Positions 7,323 to 14,875 of a stretch of 64,000 nucleotides of DNA are shown here, piece by piece. The translations under genes were made by a program, and so were the position numbers. Location of the stretch: NCBI RefSeq assembly GCF_037908215.1, contig NZ_JBBLZC010000009.1, positions 62,001 to 126,000 of the forward strand, read 5' to 3'. Under the pieces are notes generated by a model, which saw only the letters and a list, made by a program, of their open reading frames with translations, made no database searches and was not told where the DNA came from. The stretch's first letter is position 1. Every line of letters begins with the position of its first letter. Source of the stretch: Benzoatithermus flavus (GTDB lineage Bacteria; Pseudomonadota; Alphaproteobacteria; Geminicoccales; Geminicoccaceae).

Positions 7323-9866
7323 TCAGGCGGCCGCCGACGAGACCGGCCGGTCGGACTGGCCGGGACGCCAGCCTCGCGGCGCCGGCGGCAGGGGCTCGTC
7401 CGTCTCCCAGGGCAGGCCGTGCTCGCTGCGCCAGTGGAGCCAGGCGGCGAGGTGGAGCCGTGCCATGGTGCCGGCATGCTCGAGCAATGCTCGCCGCTCC
7501 GGCTTGCTCAGTGCCGCCGCCCCCAGATAGACCGCCTTGCGCTCGATCGGGCGCAGCGCATCGGACGGTGTTGCCGACTGGCCGCCGATCGCCTGCAGCA
7601 TCGCGATGTGGAGCGCGTTGAAGCCGGGATGGAGCACGACCTCGGCGAACCGGTCCGCGGGCACGGGCTCGGGATGGGCCAGGAGCTCCTCGAGCCGGCG
7701 CATCACGGGCGGCGGCTCCGTCTCCTCGACGATCCGCAAGAGTCCGAGCGCCCGCAGCCGCTCGCCCCACCGTTCCGAGCTGCTCCAGAGTGCGAGTGGA
7801 ATGGCGAGGACGAGGCCCGCCAGCACCGGGATCAGCCAGTAGAACAGCGTCGGCGTGAGAACGAAGGTCGCGATCGCGGCAGCGCTCCCCAGCACGGTCA
7901 CCCAGCCGAACCGCCGCACGGTCTCGGCGACGAGGCCGCCGCTCATCTGCCGCCGCTGCGGCTGCCACTCGATCGCCGAGCCCAGGAGGATGTTGAGTAC
8001 GAAGCCGGTGTGGAACAGCATCATGATGGGGGCGAGCAGCGCCGAGAGCAGCGTCTCGAGGAGAGCACTCAGCGTCAGGCGCAGGCTCCCACCCAGAGCG
8101 CGCCGTCGCGGGCCGTCGATCAGTGCCAGGAAAAGGCCGAACAGCTTCGGCAGGAACAGGAGGCCCAAGGTCACGACGAGCAGCAGCGTCGCCTCGGAGG
8201 AGACCGAGACCGGCAGGGTCGGGAACGGCCAGCCCTCGACGAAGTAGACCGGCCGGCCGTAGGTCAGCTCCCAGGCCTGCGCCGCCGAGAGCAGGAGGAA
8301 CAGGAGCCAAAGCGGCGAGGTCAGGTACGACATGATGCCGATGCCGAGATGCAGCCGGCTCACCCAGTGCAGGTTGCGCACGAACAGCACCTTGATGTGC
8401 TGCATGTTGCCCTGGCACCAGCGCCGGTCGCGGGTGGCGAAGTCGGCGAGCGAGGGCGGCGGCTCCTCGTAAGAGTCGCCGAGGTCGTCGGCGATCCAGA
8501 CCTGCCAACCGCCACGGCGCAGGAGCGCCGCTTCCACGAAATCGTGGCTCAGGATCTCGCCGCCCAGGGGGGCGCGGCCCGGCAGCAACGGCAGGCCGCA
8601 CAGCTCGGCGAAGGGGACGATGCGGATGATCGCGTTGTGTCCCCAGTAGTTCCCCTCGCCGAGCGCCCAGTAGCTGATGCCCGAGGCCGAAAGCGGCCCA
8701 TAGAGCTCGCCTGCGAACTGCAGCATGCGGGCGAACACGGTCCGGCCGCGCACGAGCTTGGGCGGCGCCTGGATCAGGCCGACGGCGGGATTGGCGTCCA
8801 TGCGCTCGATCAGGCCCATGATCGCCCGGCCCGACATCAGGCTGTCGGCGTCGAGCACCACCATGTAGCCGTAGGCGCCGCCCCAGCGGGTGACGAAGTC
8901 CTCGATGTTGCCGGTCTTGCGCTTCACGTTGCGCAAGCGTCGCCGGTAGAAGATCCGCTCGCCACCCGGCACTTCCTGGCGCAGGCGCTGCCAGCTGTCG
9001 AGCTCGGCGAGCCAGATGTCGGGATCGGTCGTGTCGCTGAGCACGAACAGGTCGACGCGCCCGCTGCCGGGCTGCGCCTGCAGATCCTCCCACATCGCCT
9101 GCACGCCGGCGAACACGCGCTCGGTATCCTCGTTGTAGATGGGCGCTATCACCGCGACTCGCGGCAGCGGACCAGCCGGCGCGGATCCGGGTGGCGCAGG
9201 GGGCGTCGTCCGCAGGAGACGGGCGAGGAGCACGGCGGCACCGGCGGCGAGCGTCCAGAAGGACTGGGCCAGCCAGAGCAGGAGGACGGTGAAGATCGCC
9301 GTGTGCGTGATGTCGAGATAGCTGAGGCCGTCCGTGCCCAGGATCTCGACGAAGGTGGCGACACCCCAGACGGTGGTGGCGAGAATCAAGAAGCCGAACG
9401 CGGCCCGCCGGTTGCGGGCGCTCCGGGTCAGAGGGGCCAGCGCCTGATCGCCGCCGCCCGCCATGCGGCGGACCCGCTGGGGTGCCCGGGCCGGCAGGAG
9501 GCGACGTATCCGCGAGGTGGCGAGGCGCCAGTCCATGACCGAGCGGAAGGCGCGCCGCCGGATGCTGAGCGGCTGGTCGCGCGGTGCCAGCGCTGCGGCC
9601 TCGCCCTCGGCCCCGTCCTCGCGTGCCGTCTGCTGAATGAGGAGCAGGCGCGCAGCGCGCAAGGCCGCGAGCACGGCTTCCTCCTCCGCCGCCGCAGGCT
9701 TGTCGGCGGCGCAGCGCGCGACGATCTCGCGCGCCAGATCCCGCGCCGTATCGTGCTCGAGGCCGGCCGCTTCGAGATAGGCGCGCACACGGGCCGTCGC
9801 CGTCGGCCAGGGCGGGCCGAGAGCATCGTCCGACACGGCGGGATTGGCTGAGGAGGCTGCGCTCAT
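7323..9866 (-). CDS. opgH: Periplasmic glucan glucosyltransferase OpgH (MdoH)
   Basis: 847 residues, the same length class as the E. coli protein. This inner-membrane GT2 enzyme polymerises UDP-glucose into the linear beta-glucan backbone of osmoregulated periplasmic glucans and passes it through the membrane. It has an N-terminal cytoplasmic segment, then two membrane spans (about residues 160-220). A large cytosolic catalytic domain carries a DxD-type motif (VVLDADSLMSG, about 335) and the processivity signature (ATRDRRWCQGNMQH, about 480). A C-terminal block of hydrophobic spans follows. It lies 29 bases downstream of opgG on the same strand, the classical opgGH operon. Confidence 0.95.
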   Translation of the reverse strand: MSAASSANPAVSDDALGPPWPTATARVRAYLEAAGLEHDTARDLAREIVARCAADKPAAAEEEAVLAALRAARLLLIQQTAREDGAEGEAAALAPRDQPLSIRRRAFRSVMDWRLATSRIRRLLPARAPQRVRRMAGGGDQALAPLTRSARNRRAAFGFLILATTVWGVATFVEILGTDGLSYLDITHTAIFTVLLLWLAQSFWTLAAGAAVLLARLLRTTPPAPPGSAPAGPLPRVAVIAPIYNEDTERVFAGVQAMWEDLQAQPGSGRVDLFVLSDTTDPDIWLAELDSWQRLRQEVPGGERIFYRRRLRNVKRKTGNIEDFVTRWGGAYGYMVVLDADSLMSGRAIMGLIERMDANPAVGLIQAPPKLVRGRTVFARMLQFAGELYGPLSASGISYWALGEGNYWGHNAIIRIVPFAELCGLPLLPGRAPLGGEILSHDFVEAALLRRGGWQVWIADDLGDSYEEPPPSLADFATRDRRWCQGNMQHIKVLFVRNLHWVSRLHLGIGIMSYLTSPLWLLFLLLSAAQAWELTYGRPVYFVEGWPFPTLPVSVSSEATLLLVVTLGLLFLPKLFGLFLALIDGPRRRALGGSLRLTLSALLETLLSALLAPIMMLFHTGFVLNILLGSAIEWQPQRRQMSGGLVAETVRRFGWVTVLGSAAAIATFVLTPTLFYWLIPVLAGLVLAIPLALWSSSERWGERLRALGLLRIVEETEPPPVMRRLEELLAHPEPVPADRFAEVVLHPGFNALHIAMLQAIGGQSATPSDALRPIERKAVYLGAAALSKPERRALLEHAGTMARLHLAAWLHWRSEHGLPWETDEPLPPAPRGWRPGQSDRPVSSAAA

Positions 9867-9895
9867 CTCTCGTTCTCACCGGCCGGGAAGGCCGC

Positions 9896-11452
9896 TCAAC
9901 TGTGATCCAGGCGATAGAGCCAAGTCTCCGATATGGGCTTGCCCGCCTGCGAAAGAAAGCAGCGCAGCTCGACCGCCCCCTCGCCCAGATCGACGTCGAA
10001 GCTCACCTGCCAGCCGCCGGTCACGTCGTTGCGGCGGACGATCGGGGGAGAGCACTTGCCATTGTGGCATTCGACCACGGCCTCGGGCAAGGCGTCCGTC
10101 GGGAAGTCGGGACCTGGTGGGCCGAACTCGACCACCACGCGGCGCAATCTCGGCGGACGCTCCCCGCCGGGCTCGCCGCCCTGGCCGATCCGGGTGGCGA
10201 GCACGACCACGAGTCCGGTCTCGATCGGCGACTGCAGCGACCAGAGCAGGCTGTAGGCGACGCGCAGCTCGCGGCCGGCGTTGACCGGCTCCTCGGGCGT
10301 CCAGAACGCCACGATGTTGTCGTGGGTCTCGTCCAGGATCGGGATCTCGATCAGCCGGATCGAACCTTTGCCCCAGGCCCCTTTGGGCTCGACCCAGAGA
10401 TTGGGCCGCTGCTCGAAGCGGGCGTCGAGATCGCCGTAGTCGCCGAAGGCGCGCTCGCGCTGCAAAAGGCCGAAGCCACGCGGATTTTCGTCGCCGAACA
10501 CGCTGATGCGGAGCTGGTCGGGATTGACGAGCGGCCGCCACAAGGCCTCGCCGTTGGCACGCCAGATCGCGAGCCCGTCGGAATCGTGTACCTGCAGCCG
10601 GCTGTCGTCGATGCCGGCCCGGTCGTTGGGCCCGAAGAAGAACATGCTGGTCAAAGGGGCGAGGCCAACCTGGCTCACATCGGCCCGAAAGAACAGGCTG
10701 GCGTCGACCGCCACCATGGTGCCGTCCCTCGGCGTCACGTCGAAGCGATAGGCACCCGCCACGCTCGGGCTGTCGAGGAGCGCGCAGATCTGCAAAGGAT
10801 CGCGCGGATCGTTCGGGCGGAAGATCCAGAACTTCGTGAAGGCCGGGAACTCCTCGGGCTTGCCCAGGCCCGTCTCGAGTGCGAGGCCGCGCGCGGAGAT
10901 GCCAAAACGCGTGTTACGCCCGACCGCACGGAAGTAGCTCGCCCCCAGGAAGGTCAGAAGCTCGCGCGGCTCGCTGCCCTGATCGAAGACGTAATGGATG
11001 CGAAAGCCGGCGAACCCGGCGTCCTTGGGCAGCGTCTCCTGCATCTTGACGGTGCCGAAGTCGAACAGGCCGGGATCGTAGAGCACCTCCCGCGCGTTGC
11101 CCTCCTCGACCAGATGGATCCGGACCGGCGAGCGGTGGACGGAACCCAGGTGGAAGAGCTGCAGCGAGTAGAGGCTGTTGCCGAGCGGCACCGCACGATC
11201 GGGCCGGTAGCGGATCGCGCGCCACTGCTGCGGCGGCAGGTCGGTCAGCCACGACGGGACCGTCGGCCGGCGCTGGTAGGGCTGCTGGGCCAGCTCCTTG
11301 GCCTGCACGATCAGCCGCTCGAACGAGAACGGCTCCGGCGGCCCCAGCTCCACCGGGACCTGCGCGGAGGTCACCGACGGCACCAGGAGACCGGCCGCCG
11401 GAACGAGGAGCCCAGCACTCAGGGCCTGACGCCGTGACCAATGCGCCCGCAT
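9896..11452 (-). CDS. opgG: Periplasmic glucan biosynthesis protein OpgG/OpgD family
   Basis: About 518 residues. I start at ATG 11452 because the next residues form a twin-arginine signal (SRRQALSAGLLVPAAG) ending near VTSAQ. The longer upstream frame is arginine-rich and unlike the family. The mature protein begins FSFERLIVQAKELAQQPY, typical of OpgG/OpgD, and continues through the beta-sandwich domain (ASYFRAVGRNTRFGISARG) to a short C-terminal immunoglobulin-like domain. It acts in the periplasm, where OpgG is needed for backbone synthesis or branching and OpgD for structural control. A Tat signal is more typical of OpgD, but the coupling to opgH favours the OpgG role. Confidence 0.9.
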   Translation of the reverse strand: MRAHWSRRQALSAGLLVPAAGLLVPSVTSAQVPVELGPPEPFSFERLIVQAKELAQQPYQRRPTVPSWLTDLPPQQWRAIRYRPDRAVPLGNSLYSLQLFHLGSVHRSPVRIHLVEEGNAREVLYDPGLFDFGTVKMQETLPKDAGFAGFRIHYVFDQGSEPRELLTFLGASYFRAVGRNTRFGISARGLALETGLGKPEEFPAFTKFWIFRPNDPRDPLQICALLDSPSVAGAYRFDVTPRDGTMVAVDASLFFRADVSQVGLAPLTSMFFFGPNDRAGIDDSRLQVHDSDGLAIWRANGEALWRPLVNPDQLRISVFGDENPRGFGLLQRERAFGDYGDLDARFEQRPNLWVEPKGAWGKGSIRLIEIPILDETHDNIVAFWTPEEPVNAGRELRVAYSLLWSLQSPIETGLVVVLATRIGQGGEPGGERPPRLRRVVVEFGPPGPDFPTDALPEAVVECHNGKCSPPIVRRNDVTGGWQVSFDVDLGEGAVELRCFLSQAGKPISETWLYRLDHS

Positions 11453-12008
11453 GTCTCCAACCTTGTGAGATCCCGACCCAATCGCAGCTCGACGCCGCAC
11501 CCACGCGCGACGGCGAGCCCCGTCCCGGCGCCGACATGACATCCTAAGGGCGCTCCCCGCAACCCCGTTCCCGCCCACACGCTCCGCGCGGGCGAAACTA
11601 ACGCGATCACCGAGCGTAAGCGAAGGCTTTTTCAGGACTTCTCCCGCGTGGTGAGCCATCCTGGCACGGTGCACCAGTTCCGCCCCGGCCTCAAGGCGCA
11701 TTCGCGCGGCCGCCACGCGGAGCCGTCGGGAAAAGAGGGGTGCCGCGCGGCCGGACAGCCGGGCAGAAACGAGGTGTTTGGAGCGGCCGGCGGAACGACG
11801 GCAGCAGCGTCAACGCTTTTTGGCTTGGACATCGTAATAAAGGAGAATTCCGAATTCGTTCGTGCAATTCCGATGCGTCGTGCGCATGCTTCCGCCTGAA
11901 AGCCGGAGGCGGGTCGACCGGGAATGTTATCCTAAGACATGCACGACGACAAGCGAATGGAGGTGCGGTTCCGGCATCCTCGTGGGCCAAAGGACGGAGC
12001 CTCTGCTT
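11453..12008. other. Intergenic region upstream of opgG
   Basis: About 550 bases without a gene I would defend. Open frames here lack family resemblance and ribosome binding sites. A distinctly AT-richer patch at about 11810-11870 contains the tandem GAATTC pair and is a reasonable place for the opgGH promoter, but I could not fix -35 and -10 boxes with normal spacing. This is the left edge of the accessory patch with the Uma2 genes. Confidence 0.35.
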
Positions 12009-12596
12009 TCAGGGGGAGGGTTCCGGACCTACCAAGCTCACGGCTTCGTAGAGGTCGGCCAAGCGCAGCTCGATGCCGGGCGGGTCGAGCTGCAAGACGG
12101 CGTCGCGGCCGCACAGCTCCTGATAATGCCAGCCGTTCGCGATACGGCGATAATGCTCGACCCGTACGTGGTCCTGGGCGATCAGCACATAGTGCTGCAA
12201 GGATGGCAGGCTCTGGTATTCCTGCCACTTCTCGCCGCGGTCCCTGGCCTCGGTCTCGGGCGAGAGGATCTCGAACAGGGCAACGGGCCTGGAGACGAAA
12301 TAGGGATCGATCTCGGGCTCGCAGGTGATGCTGGCATCGGGCAGCCGCCCGCGACGACCACTCGCGGCCGTCCTGACGAGAAGGTCGGGACCGTTCACGC
12401 GGCAGGGCCCACCGCGTAGCTGCGGGCCGATGGCCAGGATGAGATTGACCTGGATGTCGTTGTGAGCGCGGCTCGCCCCGGCCATGGGGACGATGCGCCC
12501 GTCGACGAACTCGAAGCGACCTTCCCGGCCGTGCAGCCAGTCGCGAAATTCGTGGATATCCCGGATCTCGGGATAGATCGGCTGTGGCTGCGCCAA
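12009..12596 (-). CDS. Uma2 family (DUF820) putative PD-(D/E)XK endonuclease
   Basis: 195 residues. The Uma2 layout is plain: an N-terminal helix and FEFVDGRIVPMAGAS, a histidine-containing helix (RAHNDIQVNLI), then the restriction-fold core with the metal-binding acidic residue in RGRLPDASITC and the ExK-like segment VALFEILSPETEARDRGEKW. The family end signal (EYQSLPSLQHYVLI) follows. Uma2 proteins are abundant in cyanobacteria and several other phyla. They have a nuclease fold, but their biological substrate is not established. A second, divergent copy lies at 14284, and together they bracket the J-domain gene. Confidence 0.88.
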   Translation of the reverse strand: MAQPQPIYPEIRDIHEFRDWLHGREGRFEFVDGRIVPMAGASRAHNDIQVNLILAIGPQLRGGPCRVNGPDLLVRTAASGRRGRLPDASITCEPEIDPYFVSRPVALFEILSPETEARDRGEKWQEYQSLPSLQHYVLIAQDHVRVEHYRRIANGWHYQELCGRDAVLQLDPPGIELRLADLYEAVSLVGPEPSP

Positions 12597-12633
12597 GGCT
12601 CGCCCCTCCTTCGCCTACGAGCCTATCGGGGGC

Positions 12634-13008
12634 GTGGTCGGGCGACAAGAGCATCGGGGACGCTCGACATATGGGCGAACGCTAACGGCGCTTTTACAGC
12701 TCTCGCATATCTCTCGCGTTGTTGCCGTGATCCGAACGAAGATCACGGCGAAAGGCGTTTTCCGGGAGGAGCCGCTGACCCTGCCCCCTGTAGCCGATGA
12801 GAACGTCTCGCTCGACCTGCCGGGCAAGCGCACCTTCGAGATCCTCGAACGGCTGGACCAGATCCGGAACGATCGGACGGTCATGGGCCACATGCTGCAG
12901 CGGCACGATGCGGCGCACGGGTTCCTGCGGGACTTGGACCGGAACTACGAGAAGGTCCGCTTGAAGATCCAGCAGATCGAGAAGCGGCTGGAGAAGGCTG
13001 GGTTGTGA
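12634..13008 (+). CDS. Small helical hypothetical protein
   Basis: Open frame from GTG 12634. A GTG at 12727 is an equally plausible start and would remove an arginine-rich lead of 31 residues. The C-terminal 70 residues (FEILERLDQIRNDRTVMG through KVRLKIQQIEKRLEK) are strongly helical and probably form a coiled coil. No known family is recognised. It is divergent from the Uma2 gene at 12009 and upstream of the J-domain gene, so it may belong to the same accessory patch. The start is unresolved. Confidence 0.45.
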   Translation: MVGRQEHRGRSTYGRTLTALLQLSHISRVVAVIRTKITAKGVFREEPLTLPPVADENVSLDLPGKRTFEILERLDQIRNDRTVMGHMLQRHDAAHGFLRDLDRNYEKVRLKIQQIEKRLEKAGL

Positions 13009-13144
13009 GGTGAGCACCTCGTACTTGGCATAGAGGGGCGCGTGGTTTGCCAAATTCGCCCCACCCCTTTTCCTCAATGCATAATAACCGGGAGCTTCTC
13101 TGCCCTGTTCTCCGTGATACGACCAGGCCGCTGACACTCCTGTC

Positions 13145-14071
13145 ATGGTTACCAAGCAGATGAATAGCAATAATAAGTTCCTGAAATTTCAGCCATTTTT
13201 GCCGCTGTTTGCTGTACTGGCTGTACTGGTTTATGGCGGCTCGTCATCGCTGACCAATTTAGATATTCCATTCATCATCGCCGTTCCTACCGGAGCTGCC
13301 ATCGGGCTCGGCGTAGTTCTTGGAATGCTTTATGCGTTCGTGATTCCGGTCATGCTGGTGGTCGGGATCGTGACTTGCCTCTCCGGGCAATCGGGTGAGC
13401 GGCGAAAGCGTTTCAAGCGCTTCGCGTCGTATCCGATCACCATTGCGTCGATGGCGGCCATTCTGATGGTCGCCGTTGGCTGGGTAGGCCAGCTTGGCGT
13501 GTTGTGGTGGCTCCTGATCTGGGCGGTGCTGGCGTTTGGCATGCGTCTGCAGGAGAAACGGAAGCCGCTGTTCATCAACACGCCTGATGCTGACCCCACG
13601 CCGGAGGGTCTGCCCCTTGAGAGGTTCCTATCTCGCTTCGTGAGTCGCATCTGGTCCCTGATGCCAAAGCCTGGGCAGGAGGCAAGGGAACAGGCGGCGA
13701 AGGAGGCTGCAGAGAAGGCCAGCCTGCTTGCACGGCTCGAGGAGCAGGAGGTGCAGATCGCTTGGCTGATGGATGAGCGAGCCAAGCTGAACGAGCGGGT
13801 TACAGAGCTGCAAGTAGCTCTGGCGCGAGAAACGGTACGCTCCCGTAGCGCATCGAAGAGACGGCAGCGTCCGGTCGATGCGGCATACAAGACGGTCGGG
13901 CTCGACCCGCATTGCCCCGACTTCCTCGTCGGGGCGGCTCAGGCCAGCTTCAGGCGCAACCATCATCCTGATCGGTTTGTCGGCAATCTGGAGGAGCAGG
14001 CCCGAGCCGAGCGGCTGTTCAAAGATGCGGAGCAGGCGTTCGGCATCATCAGGAGGGAAAGGGGGCTTTAA
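13145..14071 (+). CDS. Membrane-anchored J-domain (DnaJ-like) protein
   Basis: 308 residues. The N-terminal half holds about five hydrophobic spans (roughly 17-34, 42-58, 60-80, 97-113 and 117-133). A charged coiled coil follows (about 175-240), and the C-terminal 60 residues read as a J-domain: AYKTVGLDP (helix I) and FRRNHHPDRF with the invariant HPD loop, then FKDAEQAFGIIRRER. J-domains stimulate the ATPase of Hsp70 proteins; here the domain would face the cytosol from the membrane. The nucleotide sequence is clearly more AT-rich than its neighbours and uses codons rare in them, which suggests transfer. A start at ATG 13160 is also possible. The client is unknown. Confidence 0.75.
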   Translation: MVTKQMNSNNKFLKFQPFLPLFAVLAVLVYGGSSSLTNLDIPFIIAVPTGAAIGLGVVLGMLYAFVIPVMLVVGIVTCLSGQSGERRKRFKRFASYPITIASMAAILMVAVGWVGQLGVLWWLLIWAVLAFGMRLQEKRKPLFINTPDADPTPEGLPLERFLSRFVSRIWSLMPKPGQEAREQAAKEAAEKASLLARLEEQEVQIAWLMDERAKLNERVTELQVALARETVRSRSASKRRQRPVDAAYKTVGLDPHCPDFLVGAAQASFRRNHHPDRFVGNLEEQARAERLFKDAEQAFGIIRRERGL

Positions 14072-14090
14072 GCCCCCTCTCGGTTTCGAG
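14060..14090 (+). terminator. Hairpin pair at the end of the J-domain gene
   Basis: AGGGGGCTT (14060-14068) and AAGCCCCCT (14070-14078) form a perfect 9-base palindrome around a single T, so the TAA stop of the preceding gene lies at the centre of the stem-loop. A second small hairpin, CTCG-GTTT-CGAG (14079-14090), follows directly. There is no long T run, so termination is plausible rather than certain. Confidence 0.45.
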
Positions 14091-14283
14091 GACTATACGA
14101 AATCACGCTTCTTCGTAGCGTTTGGGGGCTACGTGGCCGTGCTCGCCTGGGCACAGCTGGAGGCCAAGCGGGTAGGCTGAGCCTTGCTCTATGATGGGGA
14201 GGTCCGGCGAGCGTAGGGTGGACAGGTTGACTTCATATGGTGCCACCGAAACCGGCGAAAGCTGCCACTGCTGTCAATATCGC

Positions 14284-14823
14284 TCAGACCTCGGCGTAAA
14301 TCTCATCGAGCGGGAGGGAGGTGTCAAAAGACTCCAATGGGACAGCGCCGCTGCCGATCGCGCTGCGGACCTCCCAGACCTCGCCATGGCGCGTGTGGGC
14401 CTCGACGCGGCGGGCGTCCTGCCAGATCAAGAGGATGATCTCGACCGAAGGGAGCGAGCGGTAGAAGTCGAGCTTCGCCGTGCGGTCCTCCTTCTCGGTG
14501 GACGAGGAAAGGACCTCGGCAACCAGGCGCGGCTCGTCGAAGGTCCGCTCACCTGAGCCGACGCACGATACGAGAACATCGGGGATGCGGTACTCGTCGT
14601 CGTCGTCGCTCCGGGCAACGCCTCCACCGGCGTAGGCGCGGCAAGGTGGCCGAAGTCGCGCATCGAGCGCTCGGACGAGATTCATCGTGATCACGACGTG
14701 CCGCCGAAGCGGCGGGTTCATCGCGACAGGCGCGCCGTGAACCAGCTCGTAGCGGGTATCCGTGCCGTCGTCCCACGCGAAGAACTCGGCCACGGTCATG
14801 CCGCGCGGCGCCGGCTGCTCCAT
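14284..14823 (-). CDS. Uma2 family (DUF820) putative endonuclease, second copy
   Basis: 179 residues. It starts MEQPAPRGMTVAEFFAWD and shows the Uma2 order: ELVHGAPVAMNPP, a helix with histidine (LRRHVVITMNLV), the acidic core EYRIPDVLVSC, then PRLVAEVLSSSTEKEDRTAK with the E-x-K-type residues, and FYRSLPSVEIILLI. It is clearly diverged from the copy at 12009, so the two are not a recent tandem duplication. Cellular role unknown. The next gene downstream on the same strand is pepN at 17524, 52 bases or more away in transcription order, so co-transcription with pepN upstream is possible. Confidence 0.88.
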   Translation of the reverse strand: MEQPAPRGMTVAEFFAWDDGTDTRYELVHGAPVAMNPPLRRHVVITMNLVRALDARLRPPCRAYAGGGVARSDDDDEYRIPDVLVSCVGSGERTFDEPRLVAEVLSSSTEKEDRTAKLDFYRSLPSVEIILLIWQDARRVEAHTRHGEVWEVRSAIGSGAVPLESFDTSLPLDEIYAEV

Positions 14824-14875
14824 GCTGGACCTCCGGTAAAGCCCGGAAGGAAGCTAGCAGCCGGCCGATCGTCCG

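Noticed and set aside
5884..9879. Minus-strand open frame of 1331 codons and a plus-strand frame of 1311 codons over the same stretch
   Set aside because: Both run across the TenA-hydrolase-opgH region in other frames and read as Arg/Pro/Ala-rich sequence with no family motifs. They are shadows caused by high GC; OpgH and the hydrolase explain the stretch.
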